Source of the DNA: Bog-473 sp963821755
GTDB lineage: Bacteria; Actinomycetota; Acidimicrobiia; Acidimicrobiales; RAAP-2
DNA: 64,000 nt
NCBI GenBank assembly: GCA_963821755.1
Contig: CAWGEX010000002.1
Coordinates: 496,001-560,000 of the forward strand
Direction: 5' to 3'
In this document: positions 42,182-51,162 of the stretch, piece by piece
How the letters are laid out: the number at the start of each line of letters is the position of its first letter
Numbering within the stretch: position 1 is the stretch's first letter
The notes under the pieces: generated by a model
What the model was told of the DNA's origin: nothing
Databases searched by the model: none
The model's input: only the letters and a program-made list of their open reading frames with translations
Program-made: the position numbers and the translations under genes

Positions 42182-43434
42182 CGCTGGTCAAGGAGAACCC
42201 CACCCACCTCGAGGCACCACCGATCAACGTCCTCTTCGAGGAGGCACATCGGCGACGCCAGCGACGCTGGGTGATCGGGCTGTCGCTGTCGCTCGTCCTG
42301 ACCGTCACGGCGGCCACGACTCTGGCCCTCCTCCACTCGGGACGCTCGGCGACGACAGTCGATCACCGCCAACGGCCACCGGCCACTCCCGTGAGTGCAG
42401 CCACGACACCTGGCGTGGCCTGGATCGACTACGACGCGCAATTGCACGTCGGGAATCCGATCACAGGGACGCAGCGCGTCGTGGCGACGAACACCGGCGC
42501 CTCCCCCGTCACTCCCATGGTCGAGGCGAACGGTCGCGTCTACTGGGTCGATACGAGGAGGACCTTCTCACCCCAGTCGGGCTATTCGCTCCCGACGGTG
42601 CACGACTTCAATCTGGCCAACGGCCAGGTCGGCAATGACGGAACGGGCCAGCTCGTGTTCCTCTCGGCCAACAAGCGGGACCTCATGATCTACCGCACCG
42701 CGAGTGATCTCAGTGAGGTGCCGATCGGGAGGTCCGGACCGACACGTCAGTTCACCATCCCCTTCGGATGGGCGCTGAGCGGTGGTGCCGGCTACGCCCT
42801 GCCCGCGGCCGTGGCCAACGGCTTCGTGGTCGAGCGCCCCAGCGGCCAGCCCGGGGTCTTCACCTTCGGGATCTGGGACCCCAGCGGTGGCCATATTCGG
42901 GTCATCGGGAACGAGTGGGGAATCATTGACACATACACCCCTCCGGGGGGCCACTCCAGCCTGCTGGCCCTGGTCCCGGCCCATTGCGGGTTCGATCGAG
43001 CCTGCCCCATCAAGATCATCACCTCGACTACCTTGGCCGCAGTCACCGTCCATGACCCCCTGCCCTACGGGTTCGACGTGGGAGGTGCCTTCTCGGCCGA
43101 CGGCAGGAGGCTCGCTGTCTTCGTCAAGACGAACTCAGGAGCCGTGAATCCGACGATGCAAATGGCCGTCGTCACGACCCGCACCGGAGCGCTCCACCTG
43201 GTCAAGGGGGCCCGCAGCAACATTGGCGAATCGGTGGGCTGGGCCCAATGGCTTCCGGGCGACCGCACGATCATCGGCGGCGCGCTGGCCGACACCAACT
43301 TCTCCTCGACCGCGTTCCTCGACAACCACTATCTGGTCAGCGCCGGCACGCTTGCCGCCCAGCCATTCACCCTCATTGCCAACCGCGATCTGGATGTCAA
43401 CTTCTCCGCGGTGGCCTTCTCGTCGCCCCATTGA
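42178..43434 (+). CDS. single-pass membrane protein with extracytoplasmic propeller-like domain
   Basis: 418 residues from GTG 42178, overlapping the GntR stop. Cytosolic head of about 33 residues (MTLVKENPTHLEAPPINVLF, basic RRRQRRW), one transmembrane helix (VIGLSLSLVLTVTAATTLALL), then about 360 outside residues. Repeated strand motifs (TGTQRVVATNTG, GRVYWVDTRR, ANKRDLMIYRTAS, SADGRRLAVFVKT) suggest a beta-propeller or WD40/TolB-like sensor. Two Cys (HCGFDRACPI) could pair. I do not recognise a named family. The coupling to a regulator suggests a signalling pair. Confidence 0.7.
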   Translation: MTLVKENPTHLEAPPINVLFEEAHRRRQRRWVIGLSLSLVLTVTAATTLALLHSGRSATTVDHRQRPPATPVSAATTPGVAWIDYDAQLHVGNPITGTQRVVATNTGASPVTPMVEANGRVYWVDTRRTFSPQSGYSLPTVHDFNLANGQVGNDGTGQLVFLSANKRDLMIYRTASDLSEVPIGRSGPTRQFTIPFGWALSGGAGYALPAAVANGFVVERPSGQPGVFTFGIWDPSGGHIRVIGNEWGIIDTYTPPGGHSSLLALVPAHCGFDRACPIKIITSTTLAAVTVHDPLPYGFDVGGAFSADGRRLAVFVKTNSGAVNPTMQMAVVTTRTGALHLVKGARSNIGESVGWAQWLPGDRTIIGGALADTNFSSTAFLDNHYLVSAGTLAAQPFTLIANRDLDVNFSAVAFSSPH

Positions 43435-43489
43435 CCAGGCCGCCGGCGCAGTTCCGCCCGGTGCCCGGCTACGCCACGAAGGCCTGCGC

Positions 43490-44620
43490 CTATGAGCCGC
43501 CCTGAGCCAGGCGCTGCGTGGTCGTGCTGTGGATCGGGTTCTTGTCGAAGTCCCCGAGCACGTGCTTCCCGAACGTCTCGACGGCCTCCTCGCAGGTCTC
43601 ACGTGAGATCGACGTCGAGAGCATCCCGAAGGACAGTTGGTCGGCCCCGGTCCGGCTGTAATTCTCGATCGCCTTACTGACTTCGTCGGGCGACCCGACG
43701 GCGATGTCGCCCGAGGCGATGACGGCGTCGAGGGTCTCGGCGTCCATCCCCGGCACGATCTCGGGCCACTCCGGCAGGCCCTTGGGCTTGGGGAAGGTGT
43801 CGAGGTAACGGAACACCAGGCTCAAGTGGTAGTTGGACTCCGACTCCAAGAAGGCCTTGCGAGCCTTGGCCCCGTCCTCCATGCAGATCATCTGCGTAGT
43901 GATCATGACGTTGTTGTTGACGAAGCCACCGACCGGGTTCTTGCAGTCGGCGACCTTTTCTTTGTAGCGGGCCACCAACGGTGTCAGCTGGTCCGGGGTG
44001 GAGAAGCCGAAGCAGAGGACGCCCACGCCCAACTCTGCGGCCAGGTCGAAGGTGGAGGGGCTCCCGGCGGCCATCCAGATGGCCGGGTGCGGTGACACAA
44101 ATGGCTTGGGCAGCACATTGCGCGTGGGCATGGAGAAGAATTCGCCGTCGTAGCTGTAGTCCTCGTCCTTCCACATGCGCACGATCTGGGGCAACACTTC
44201 GGCCACCATTTCCCGGGTGATATCCGGGTCCTCGATCCCGAAGCCACGCTGCTCGGTGGTCGATGAGCCCCGACCGACACCGAATTCGAAGCGGCCCTCG
44301 GAGAGGTGGTCCAGCATGGCCACCCGCTCGGCGATTCGGGCCGGATGGTTGACCGGAGGCGTGATGTTGAAGATGCCCGAGCCCATGTGGATGTTCGAGG
44401 TCTTGGCCGCCACGAAGGCCAGAAACGACTCGGAGGCCGAGAGGTGCGAGTAATCGGTCAGGAAGTGGTGCTCGGACGCCCAGGTGTATTTGAATCCGGC
44501 TTTGTCGGCCGCCACGATGAAGGCCACCTCGTCCATGATGCGATCGTGCTCAGCGGCATCGCCGTGCAGGGCACGGTATTTCGGTAGTAGGCAGGCGGCG
44601 TTGAAAATCCCGAATTCCAT
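43490..44620 (-). CDS. LLM class flavin-dependent oxidoreductase
   Basis: 376 residues (MEFGIFNAACLLPKYRALHG). Luciferase alpha-like: ADKAGFKYTWASEHHFLTDYSHLSASESFLAFVAAKTSNIHMGSGIFNITPPVNHPARIAERVAMLDHLSEGRFEFGVGRGSSTTE. The EHHF and RIAERVAMLDHLSEGRFEFGVGRG motifs are those of bacterial-luciferase-like flavin monooxygenases. The divergent spacer to the FadD17-like gene holds a perfect KstR-type site (44702-44715), so it probably belongs to the sterol regulon. Substrate unknown. Confidence 0.9.
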   Translation of the reverse strand: MEFGIFNAACLLPKYRALHGDAAEHDRIMDEVAFIVAADKAGFKYTWASEHHFLTDYSHLSASESFLAFVAAKTSNIHMGSGIFNITPPVNHPARIAERVAMLDHLSEGRFEFGVGRGSSTTEQRGFGIEDPDITREMVAEVLPQIVRMWKDEDYSYDGEFFSMPTRNVLPKPFVSPHPAIWMAAGSPSTFDLAAELGVGVLCFGFSTPDQLTPLVARYKEKVADCKNPVGGFVNNNVMITTQMICMEDGAKARKAFLESESNYHLSLVFRYLDTFPKPKGLPEWPEIVPGMDAETLDAVIASGDIAVGSPDEVSKAIENYSRTGADQLSFGMLSTSISRETCEEAVETFGKHVLGDFDKNPIHSTTTQRLAQGGS

Positions 44621-44701
44621 GGAGTGGACTCGTCCTCCCGTACGGCGCCGCGGACCGGTCCCGGGCGTGATCCAGCGAAGGTAACACGGGATGGTCTAAA
44701 A

Positions 44702-44715
44702 TGCAACGTGTTCCA
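44702..44715. promoter_or_regulatory. KstR-like operator (perfect consensus)
   Basis: TGCAACGTGTTCCA matches TnnAACnnGTTnnA at all fixed positions. It lies between divergent LLM (start 44620) and FadD17-like (start 44759) genes, 44 bp before the latter. Confidence 0.7.
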
Positions 44716-44758
44716 GTAATGGGGACTCCCTACCAGGTCAGAGCCATTCGGAGATGTG

Positions 44759-46435
44759 ATGTCGCAACCGGAGACAATTGCCCAGGCCGTACGCGACCGG
44801 GCCGGCGACACCTCGACGGGGCTCATCGCGGGAGACCTCCGGCTCACCCATGCCGAGGTGGTCAGCCGAGCCGCACAGCGGGCGGCCTGGCTGCGGGCCA
44901 ATCGGAGTCCCGGTCCGTTCCACGTGGCGGTCCTGCTCGACAACGTGCCCGAGTTCATCTACTGGCTCGAGGCAGCGGCGCTGGCCGGAGCGGTGGTGGT
45001 CGGGGCGAATTCCACCCACCGGGGCGACGAACTGCAACGTGACCTCACCCACACCGAGTGCCAGTTGCTGGTCACCGACTCGAGTTCGCTTCCCCTCGTT
45101 GAGGGCCTGCGCGTCGGCGACCGCCTCGGTACGGTGACGTCGGACAGCGCCCGGACGTTGGTCCTCGATACGCCGGACGCCCACCGCACCCTCGACCGCT
45201 TCGCCGGTGCCACGGCAGCCGACGTGCTCGATGCCTCGGTCACACCCGCGACCCTCGGCTATCTGCTGTTCACCTCGGGAACCTCGGGGGCGCCCAAGGC
45301 CTGCCTGTGCAGCCAGGGTCGGATGGCCCGCATCGGTGAGAGCCTGGCGGCGCGGTACGGCCTCGGACCCGCAGACGTCTGCTACCTGGCCATGCCGCTC
45401 TTCCACTCCAATGCCCTCATGGCGGGCTGGGCCCCGGCCCTCGTGGCGACTTCGGCCTTCGCGCTCCCCTCGCCGGGGCGGTTCTCCGCCTCGGCCTTCC
45501 TGCCCGATGTACGGGCGGCCGGCGCCACCTACTTCAATTACGTCGGCAAACCCCTGGCCTACATCCTGGCCACCCCCGAACAGCCCGACGATGCCGACAA
45601 CCCGCTGCTCTATGTCTTTGGCAACGAAGGTTCGGCCGACGATGTGACCCGCTTCGCCGAGCGCTTCGATGTCCCGGTGACCGACGCCTACGGCTCGACG
45701 GAAGGTGGCGCCACCGTGGCCCGCACTCCCGACTCGCCGCCCGGCGCGCTGGGCCGGGCCCCCGAAGGGACCGTGGTGCTCGACGCCACCACGGGAGACG
45801 AGTGCCCGCGGGCGCGGTTCGATCTGCAAGGCCGGCTCCTCAACGCCGAGGAGGCCATCGGCGAGCTGGTGTCCAAATCAGGGGGCGCCGGTTTCGAGGG
45901 CTACTGGCGCAACGACGAGGCCGAGCGCGCCCGACTCAAAGAAGGCTGGTACTGGACCGGCGATCTGGCCTATCGCGACGATGACGGCTTCTTCTACTTC
46001 GCCGGACGAGACCACGACTGGCTCCGGGTGGACGGCGAGAATTTCGCCTCGGCACCCATCGAGCGCATCCTGCAGCGCCATCCCGATGTGGCCCTGGCCG
46101 TCGTCTACGCAGTGCCCGATCCGGTGGTGGGTGACCAGGTCATGGCGGCCGTGCAGCTCCGGCCGCGTACAGGGCCGCTCGACCCCGGCGCGCTGGCCGA
46201 CTTCTTGGCCTCCCAGGCCGACCTCGGGACCAAGTGGGCCCCCCGTTTCGTGCGCATGACGTCGGCCCTGCCGATCACCGCCACCAACAAGGTGCTGAAG
46301 CGTGAGCTCCGGGCCGAACGTTGGAATTGCGCCGAACCCGTGCTGTGGCAGCCCACCAAGGGATCGGCGTATGAACCGTTGGGCGCGGCTGACGCCGCCG
46401 CCTTGGAACGCGCCGTGGGCGATCGGGTGTTGTGA
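44759..46435 (+). CDS. acyl-CoA synthetase, FadD17-like
   Basis: 558 residues from ATG 44759 (a GTG at 44756 is also in frame). Core motifs: YLLFTSGTSGAPKACLCSQGR, MPLFHSNALMAGWAPALV, FGNEGSADDVTRFAERFDVPVTDAYGSTEGG, GYWRNDEAERARLKEGWYWTGDLAYRDDDGFFYFAGRDHDWLRVDGENFASAPIE-type A8/A10 region. The reduced P-loop (SGTSGAPKAC) and length fit FadD17-type enzymes, which in mycobacteria act with FadE26/FadE27 on side-chain acids. Under a KstR-like site. Followed by a methyltransferase 37 nt downstream. Confidence 0.85.
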   Translation: MSQPETIAQAVRDRAGDTSTGLIAGDLRLTHAEVVSRAAQRAAWLRANRSPGPFHVAVLLDNVPEFIYWLEAAALAGAVVVGANSTHRGDELQRDLTHTECQLLVTDSSSLPLVEGLRVGDRLGTVTSDSARTLVLDTPDAHRTLDRFAGATAADVLDASVTPATLGYLLFTSGTSGAPKACLCSQGRMARIGESLAARYGLGPADVCYLAMPLFHSNALMAGWAPALVATSAFALPSPGRFSASAFLPDVRAAGATYFNYVGKPLAYILATPEQPDDADNPLLYVFGNEGSADDVTRFAERFDVPVTDAYGSTEGGATVARTPDSPPGALGRAPEGTVVLDATTGDECPRARFDLQGRLLNAEEAIGELVSKSGGAGFEGYWRNDEAERARLKEGWYWTGDLAYRDDDGFFYFAGRDHDWLRVDGENFASAPIERILQRHPDVALAVVYAVPDPVVGDQVMAAVQLRPRTGPLDPGALADFLASQADLGTKWAPRFVRMTSALPITATNKVLKRELRAERWNCAEPVLWQPTKGSAYEPLGAADAAALERAVGDRVL

Positions 46436-46472
46436 CCATGTCAGGTCTGGCGACCATGACGGCTCGGCAACC

Positions 46473-47213
46473 ATGACGGCGCAGCGCTACGACACGATCG
46501 GCCACGGCTACACGAGCTTCCGCCGGCCCGATCCTCGTATCGCCGCCCAGATCTGGTCGGCCATCGGCGACGCCGCACGCATCGTCAACGTCGGTGCGGG
46601 GACCGGCTCGTACGAAGACGCCAACCGGAACGTCGTCGCCGTCGAACCATCGGCCGTCATGGTGAGCCAGCGTGGGCCGGACAGCGCGCCGGTGGTTCGT
46701 GCCGCCGCTGAGCACCTCCCGTTCCCGGATCGCTCCTTCGACGTGGCCCTGGCCTCGATGACGGTGCACCATTGGCTGGACCTGCGGGCCGGGTTGGCCG
46801 AGATGTGCCGCGTGGCCGATCGTCAGGTCATCTTCACCTTCGATCCTTCTATGCACGACGCGTTGTGGGTCTTGACCGAGTACGTTCCGGCTTCGGTCGG
46901 ATTCGCCGAAGCGGCGCCGCTGGATGAGGTGATCGACGTGGTGGGACCATGCCGGGTCGAGGTCGTCCTGACGCCCGCCGACTGCACCGATGGGTTCGCC
47001 TCGGCCTACTGGCGCCGGCCGGAGCAGTACCTCTCACCTTCGCTTCGGGCCAGCATCTCTGTGCTCGCTCGCCTCGACCCCGCCGACGTGGAACCCGGCA
47101 TGGCTCAGCTGGCCCGGGACCTGGCCAGTGGCGCGTGGCACAGACGCCATGCCGACCTGCTCCAGAAAGAGTCGATTGACGCCGGCCTCCGGCTCGTGAT
47201 CTCCGGCTCGTGA
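46473..47213 (+). CDS. class I SAM-dependent methyltransferase
   Basis: 246 residues from ATG 46473. SAM motif I ARIVNVGAGTGSYEDANRNVVAVEPS; the acidic residue after is in AVEPS; LPFPDRSFDVALASMTVHHWLDL is motif II/III; AEMCRVADRQVIFTF follows. The substrate may be a small lipid or isoprenoid. Its stop codon lies inside a 14-bp triple repeat (47189-47230). Same strand as FadD17-like, so possibly in the same transcript. Confidence 0.88.
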   Translation: MTAQRYDTIGHGYTSFRRPDPRIAAQIWSAIGDAARIVNVGAGTGSYEDANRNVVAVEPSAVMVSQRGPDSAPVVRAAAEHLPFPDRSFDVALASMTVHHWLDLRAGLAEMCRVADRQVIFTFDPSMHDALWVLTEYVPASVGFAEAAPLDEVIDVVGPCRVEVVLTPADCTDGFASAYWRRPEQYLSPSLRASISVLARLDPADVEPGMAQLARDLASGAWHRRHADLLQKESIDAGLRLVISGS

Positions 47214-47238
47214 TCTCCGGCTCGTGATCTCCGGCTGA
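47189..47238 (+). repeat. 14-bp tandem repeat containing the methyltransferase stop
   Basis: CCGGCTCGTGATCT three times, then a partial CCGGCTGA. The stop TGA (47211-47213) is in the second unit. The 14-bp period is not a multiple of three, so each unit presents a different frame. Confidence 0.92.
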
Positions 47239-47263
47239 CCCCCTGCCCTCCGTGGGCTCCGGG

Positions 47264-48178
47264 TCAATGCGGGTGGATCACCGAGTCGCCGAACCGTTGC
47301 AGCGTCTCGAGCGCATGGTCGAGGGAGTCACCCGGCACGCTGATACCTGACCAGGTGACCCCGAGCGCGGCGAGCTCCGCCGCGGCCTCCAGTTGGGCGT
47401 CGGGGTTGAAGTGGTCGCTTCCCGGGTCGCCACCGGCGCTCGAACCGAACGCCACGTCGATCTCGGCTCGGTCTCGTCCGCCCTCCTCGACCAACTGCCA
47501 GAGCTCGTCCAGCATCGGTCGGAGGTCGTCCACCGTCTCGAGAGGCGGGGACTTCGTGGTCTGGGCCAGGACCCGCGGCGCCGGGAAGGGGCTCCAACCG
47601 TTCCCGTAGCGGGCCACCCGTCGACGGGAGAGGCGGCTGTTGCCACCGATCCAGATGGGCGGATGCGGACGCGGTTTGGGGTTGGCCGTCTGGCCTTTGG
47701 CGGTGAAGGTCAGACCCTCGAAGGTGAAGTCATTCTCGCTCCAGATGCCCAGGATCACCTCGATGGCCTCATCGAAGAGCGCGTTGCGCCGGTCGAAGTC
47801 GACCCCGAGGGCGTGGTACTCGCCGCGCATGTACCCGGTGGCGACGGCCAGGGTGAACCGCCCGCCGGAGAAGGCGTCGAGCGTGGCGGCGGCCTTGGCC
47901 ACCAGGAACGGGTTGCGATACGGCAGCACCAAAATGTTGGGGATCAAGCGAAGCCGATCGGTCACCGCCGCGCAGAAGGAGAGAGCGGTGAACGGGTCGA
48001 CGGCATCGTGCCCTCCGGCCTGCAACCAGCGCTCGGTCGGGGCCGGATGGTCGGTGAATCCGATTCCTTCGAATCCGGCGTCTTCGGCGGCGACGCAGAA
48101 ACGGGTGAGGGCGGACTTCGTCAGGAATTCGGGATTGTGCGGATGTGCGACCAACGGGTACGTCACCCAGAATTTCAT
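47264..48178 (-). CDS. LLM class F420-dependent oxidoreductase
   Basis: 304 residues (MKFWVTYPLVAHPHNPEFL). AEDAGFEGIGFTDHPAPTERWLQAGGHDAVDPFTALSFCAAVTDRLRLIPNILVLPYRNPFLVAKAAATLDAFSGGRFTLAVATGYMRGEYHALGVDF-type TIM-barrel motifs with a C-terminal PIWIGGNSRLSRRRVARYGNGWSPF sequence are present. This is the TIGR03619-type F420 group. The substrate is unknown. Convergent with the methyltransferase, separated by the repeat array. Confidence 0.9.
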   Translation of the reverse strand: MKFWVTYPLVAHPHNPEFLTKSALTRFCVAAEDAGFEGIGFTDHPAPTERWLQAGGHDAVDPFTALSFCAAVTDRLRLIPNILVLPYRNPFLVAKAAATLDAFSGGRFTLAVATGYMRGEYHALGVDFDRRNALFDEAIEVILGIWSENDFTFEGLTFTAKGQTANPKPRPHPPIWIGGNSRLSRRRVARYGNGWSPFPAPRVLAQTTKSPPLETVDDLRPMLDELWQLVEEGGRDRAEIDVAFGSSAGGDPGSDHFNPDAQLEAAAELAALGVTWSGISVPGDSLDHALETLQRFGDSVIHPH

Positions 48179-48196
48179 GGCGTGACCCTAGTGCTC

Positions 48197-48213
48197 CGGC
48201 CCACACCGGGCCG
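48197..48213. terminator. GC hairpin between DUF427 and LLM genes
   Basis: CGGCCC, 5-nt loop, GGGCCG, in the 59-bp gap between two same-strand genes. No T-tract; a possible attenuator. Confidence 0.3.
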
Positions 48214-48237
48214 TTCCGGATCGTGAACCGTCGGTGG

Positions 48238-49002
48238 CTACGAGAAGTGCGTGTTCGGGCGATCCAGCCGTTCGCCGTCGATCTCGATGTCGGTCTTCTC
48301 GTTGTAGAAGGAGACCAGTCCGGCGATCGGCAAGAGTTGGCGGGTGGGGAAGTCGTAGGCCCAGGCGAGGTCGGGGATCGTACGGTCCCCCAAGCGGACC
48401 GACCAATAGCCGCTGGTCTGACCCTTGTACGGGCAGGAGGTGACGGTGTCGGATCCCACGAGGTGCTCGAAGCGCACCTCGGTGCGATTGAAGTAGTAGC
48501 GGGTCGGCAGTCCGGTCTCGAACACCATCACCGGCGAGGACGAGCGGGCCAACTCGACCGCATCGAGACTGACGGTCACCGTGCGGGTGGAGCGCAGCGC
48601 GTCGACCCGCGTGTACGGGTTCCGAGGGTGCACGAACACTTCCTCGTCCTCCTCGAACCAGCTGTCGAGCGCGGCCCAGTCGAAGCGAACCGTGCCGGTG
48701 ATGCCATCGATGTCCGAGTCGGTATAGCGGTGGGCCACACCGGGACGGTGATCGTCAGCGACTCGGATCCCCAGTCGCTTCGCGGTCCCCCGTCGCAAGT
48801 GTTCCTCGTGTTGTTCATCCACCAGCACGCTGGCATCGATGTCGGTCACCGGGATGTAGTACTGCGGGTAGTTGGGCCACTCCCATACGTAGAGCGCTCT
48901 CGTCGTGTCGAAGACCACGCGATCGCCCACGAAGGCTCGGATGCGCCGGGGGACCGGCTCGACGTGATTCTCGGGGACGATGGCCTGTGGGTAGTCGCTC
49001 AC
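48238..49002 (-). CDS. DUF427 family protein with two domains
   Basis: 254 residues. Two DUF427 beta domains: first with RAFVGDRVVFDTTRALYVWEWPNYPQYYIP, second with VTVSLDAVELARSSSPVMVFETGLPTRYYFNRTEV and SCPYKGQTSGYWSV. The FETGLPTRYYFNRTEV and CPYKG motifs are diagnostic. Function unknown; single-domain members are small cytosolic proteins, possibly nucleotide-binding. Confidence 0.88.
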   Translation of the reverse strand: MSDYPQAIVPENHVEPVPRRIRAFVGDRVVFDTTRALYVWEWPNYPQYYIPVTDIDASVLVDEQHEEHLRRGTAKRLGIRVADDHRPGVAHRYTDSDIDGITGTVRFDWAALDSWFEEDEEVFVHPRNPYTRVDALRSTRTVTVSLDAVELARSSSPVMVFETGLPTRYYFNRTEVRFEHLVGSDTVTSCPYKGQTSGYWSVRLGDRTIPDLAWAYDFPTRQLLPIAGLVSFYNEKTDIEIDGERLDRPNTHFS

Positions 49003-49115
49003 CCGTTCCTCCTCGGGGTCGAATCAAACAGCGTTGGGTGCCGACTTCGGTGCTCGGTCGCCGCCTCCCATGGTAGGCATCATGCGGTCAGTCCAGTCAG
49101 AACGCGGGAGGCAAC

Positions 49116-49418
49116 GTGATCATCGTCGGTGGAACATTCGAGGTCGAACCGGACCAGCGTGAGGAGTTCATCGCCAGTCGACATGACTTGATGCGAGCGT
49201 CCCGGGCCGAGGCGGGATGCCTCGAGTACACCTTCAGCGCCGACCCGATTGAACCGCATCGGGTGCTCCTCTTCGAACGCTGGGAGAGCCAGAGTGATCT
49301 CGACGCTCATCTCTCCGGCATGGGAGCCGGCCCGAAATCATCCGGTGACGAGGTGACCCCCACGTCGATCTCCGTCGCCTTCTACGACGCCACCGATCAG
49401 AGCCAGCGGAGGGTGTGA
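49116..49418 (+). CDS. putative quinol monooxygenase (ABM domain)
   Basis: 100 residues from GTG 49116. Antibiotic-biosynthesis-monooxygenase ferredoxin-like fold: IIVGGTFEVEPDQREEFIASRHDLMRASRAEAGCLEYTFSADP and RVLLFERWESQSDLDAHLSG. Cofactor-free oxidation of quinols or polyketides is the usual role. Its stop codon lies in the first unit of a 14-15-bp repeat. Divergent from DUF427. Confidence 0.85.
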   Translation: MIIVGGTFEVEPDQREEFIASRHDLMRASRAEAGCLEYTFSADPIEPHRVLLFERWESQSDLDAHLSGMGAGPKSSGDEVTPTSISVAFYDATDQSQRRV

Positions 49419-49459
49419 GGCCCCCGGGCTGACGTCCCTCGGGCTGAGGCCCCTCGGGC
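49416..49459 (+). repeat. 14-15-bp tandem repeat beginning at the ABM stop codon
   Basis: Three units each starting with TGA: TGAGGCCCCCGGGC, TGACGTCCCTCGGGC and TGAGGCCCCTCGGGC. The first TGA (49416-49418) is the ABM stop. The remaining spacer to 49522 is GC-rich without further structure. Confidence 0.88.
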
Positions 49460-49522
49460 CCTAGGTCGGGTCGGCGTGAATGGCGCCCCGGCGCCGACGC
49501 CGGCGCCCTTGGCGATGTCGCC

Positions 49523-50704
49523 CTAGCGATCGACCCCGAGCACCAGACCACTGGTCGGCACACCGGTCCCGGCGGTGACCACCACGTGTTCGAGAGCGGG
49601 CACCTGGTTGACCGACGTGCCCCGGACGAGCCGGACGCCCTCGGCGATGCCGTTCATGCCGTGGAGGTAGGCCTCTCCGAGCTGCCCCCCGTGGGTATTG
49701 ATGGGCAGGTCTCCGCCGATCTCGATACGTCCCTTCCTGATGAAGTCCTTGGCCTCGCCCTTGGCACAGAAGCCGAGCTCCTCCAGTTGGTAGAGGACAT
49801 AGGGCGTGAAGTGGTCGTAGAGGATGGCGGCCTGCATGTCGTCGGGTCCGAGGCCCGAGGATTCCCACAGTTGGCGGGCCACCACGGCCATCTCCGGCAA
49901 CCCCAGCAGATCGTCGCGGTAGTAGCTGGTCATCATGTCCTGGCCGGCACCCGAGCCCTGCACCGCGGCCCGGATCACGGCCGGCGTGCTCGGGAGGTCG
50001 CGCGCCCGCTCCAGTGACGTGACGACGAGGGCCTGTCCCCCATCGGTCTCCTGGCAGCAGTCGAGCAAGTGGAGCGGATCGACGATGTAGCGGCTTTCCT
50101 GATGCTGCTCCAGGGTGATCGGCTGCTCGAAGAACCACGCCTTGGGGTTGGTCGCCGCGTGCTTGCGGTCCGCCACGGCCACCCGGCCCAGGTCCTCACT
50201 GGTAGCTCCGTTGACGTGGAGGTAGCGCTGCGCCGCCATGGCCACCCAGGAGGCCGGCGTCAACAGGCCCACGGGCAGGTAGGAAGCCAGGTGCGCGCTC
50301 TCGGCAGTGGCCATGGGGGGACGCCCCTGCACCCCGGCACCGAAGCGCGCCCCGGAGCGCTCGTTGAAGGCGCGGTAGCACACGACCACGTCGGCTACGC
50401 CGGCCTGCACGGCCAGAGCGGCCTGCTGCACGGTGCCGGCGGCGGCACCGCCGCCGTAGTGAATGCGGCTGAAGAAGGTGAGGTCACCCATGCCGAGGCT
50501 GCGGGCGATGTCGATGTCCGGATTGGTGTCCGAGCTGAAGCTGACCATGCCGCCGACCTCGCCCGGCAAGATCCCGGCATCCCTCAGTGCCAGGTCGACC
50601 GCTTCGACGGCCAGGCGCAATTCCGAGCGACCCGAGTCCTTGGAGAACTCCGTGGCACCGATGCCGGCGATCGCCACCTCTCCGGCGAAGCGGTGCGGAC
50701 TCAC
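49523..50704 (-). CDS. ltp2: Ltp2-type thiolase-like lipid-transfer protein (steroid retro-aldolase)
   Basis: 393 residues from GTG 50704, overlapping the ChsH1-like stop (GTGA). Thiolase-like fold matching mycobacterial Ltp2 closely: IAGIGATEFSKDSGRSELRLAVEAVDLALRDAG, FFSRIHYGGGAAAGTVQQAALAV, VVVCYRAFNERSG, DRKHAATNPKAWFF, LLDCCQETDGGQALVV and INTHGGQLGEAYLHGMNGIAEGVRL. Ltp2 performs the retro-aldol cleavage releasing propionyl-CoA from the C22 steroid side chain, partnering the DUF35 subunit of ChsH2 (known in mycobacteria). Last gene of the operon. Confidence 0.88.
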   Translation of the reverse strand: MSPHRFAGEVAIAGIGATEFSKDSGRSELRLAVEAVDLALRDAGILPGEVGGMVSFSSDTNPDIDIARSLGMGDLTFFSRIHYGGGAAAGTVQQAALAVQAGVADVVVCYRAFNERSGARFGAGVQGRPPMATAESAHLASYLPVGLLTPASWVAMAAQRYLHVNGATSEDLGRVAVADRKHAATNPKAWFFEQPITLEQHQESRYIVDPLHLLDCCQETDGGQALVVTSLERARDLPSTPAVIRAAVQGSGAGQDMMTSYYRDDLLGLPEMAVVARQLWESSGLGPDDMQAAILYDHFTPYVLYQLEELGFCAKGEAKDFIRKGRIEIGGDLPINTHGGQLGEAYLHGMNGIAEGVRLVRGTSVNQVPALEHVVVTAGTGVPTSGLVLGVDR

Positions 50705-51162
50705 GCCGCCTCAGAGCTCATCGGCAGCGAGAGGACGACGGTGCCGGTGACGTGGTCTCCCAGATGGTTGGCGCCGCGGACGGCCACCGTGACCAGACCG
50801 CGCTGGCCATCGTCGGCCAGCGGTGCCTTCTCGGTGACCGAGCCGGTGAAGGTCATGGTGTCGTCGGGGTAGTTGGGCGCGCCGAGGCGGATCTTCACTT
50901 CGGTGATCAGGCTGGAGGGTCCCGACCAGTCGGTGACGTACCGGCCGACCAGACCGTTGGTCGTCAAGATGTTCATGAAGATGTCCTTCGAGCCCCGTGA
51001 CTTGGCCAATTCGGAGTCGTGGTGCACGTCCTGGTAGTCGCGACTGGCCAGGGCGCCCGACACGATGAGGGTGCGGGTAATCGGGAGGACGAGGATGGGC
51101 AACTCGTCACCCACGTTGACGTCGGCGAAGGCGAGCGCCTCGGGCTGGCCCGTGCCCGTCAC
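50701..51162 (-). CDS. chsH1: MaoC-type steroid enoyl-CoA hydratase subunit, ChsH1-like
   Basis: 153 residues from GTG 51162, overlapping the FadE28-like stop by 4 nt. Hot-dog (MaoC) domain: LAFADVNVGDELPILVLPITRTLIVSGALASRDYQDVHHDSELAKSRGSKDIFMNILTTNGLVGRYVTDW. The RDYQDVHHD motif (Asp/His catalytic pair) and NGLVGRYVTDW match ChsH1 of the mycobacterial igr locus, which pairs with ChsH2 to hydrate the 17-side-chain enoyl-CoA. Overlaps its neighbours, so translationally coupled. Confidence 0.86.
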   Translation of the reverse strand: MTGTGQPEALAFADVNVGDELPILVLPITRTLIVSGALASRDYQDVHHDSELAKSRGSKDIFMNILTTNGLVGRYVTDWSGPSSLITEVKIRLGAPNYPDDTMTFTGSVTEKAPLADDGQRGLVTVAVRGANHLGDHVTGTVVLSLPMSSEAA

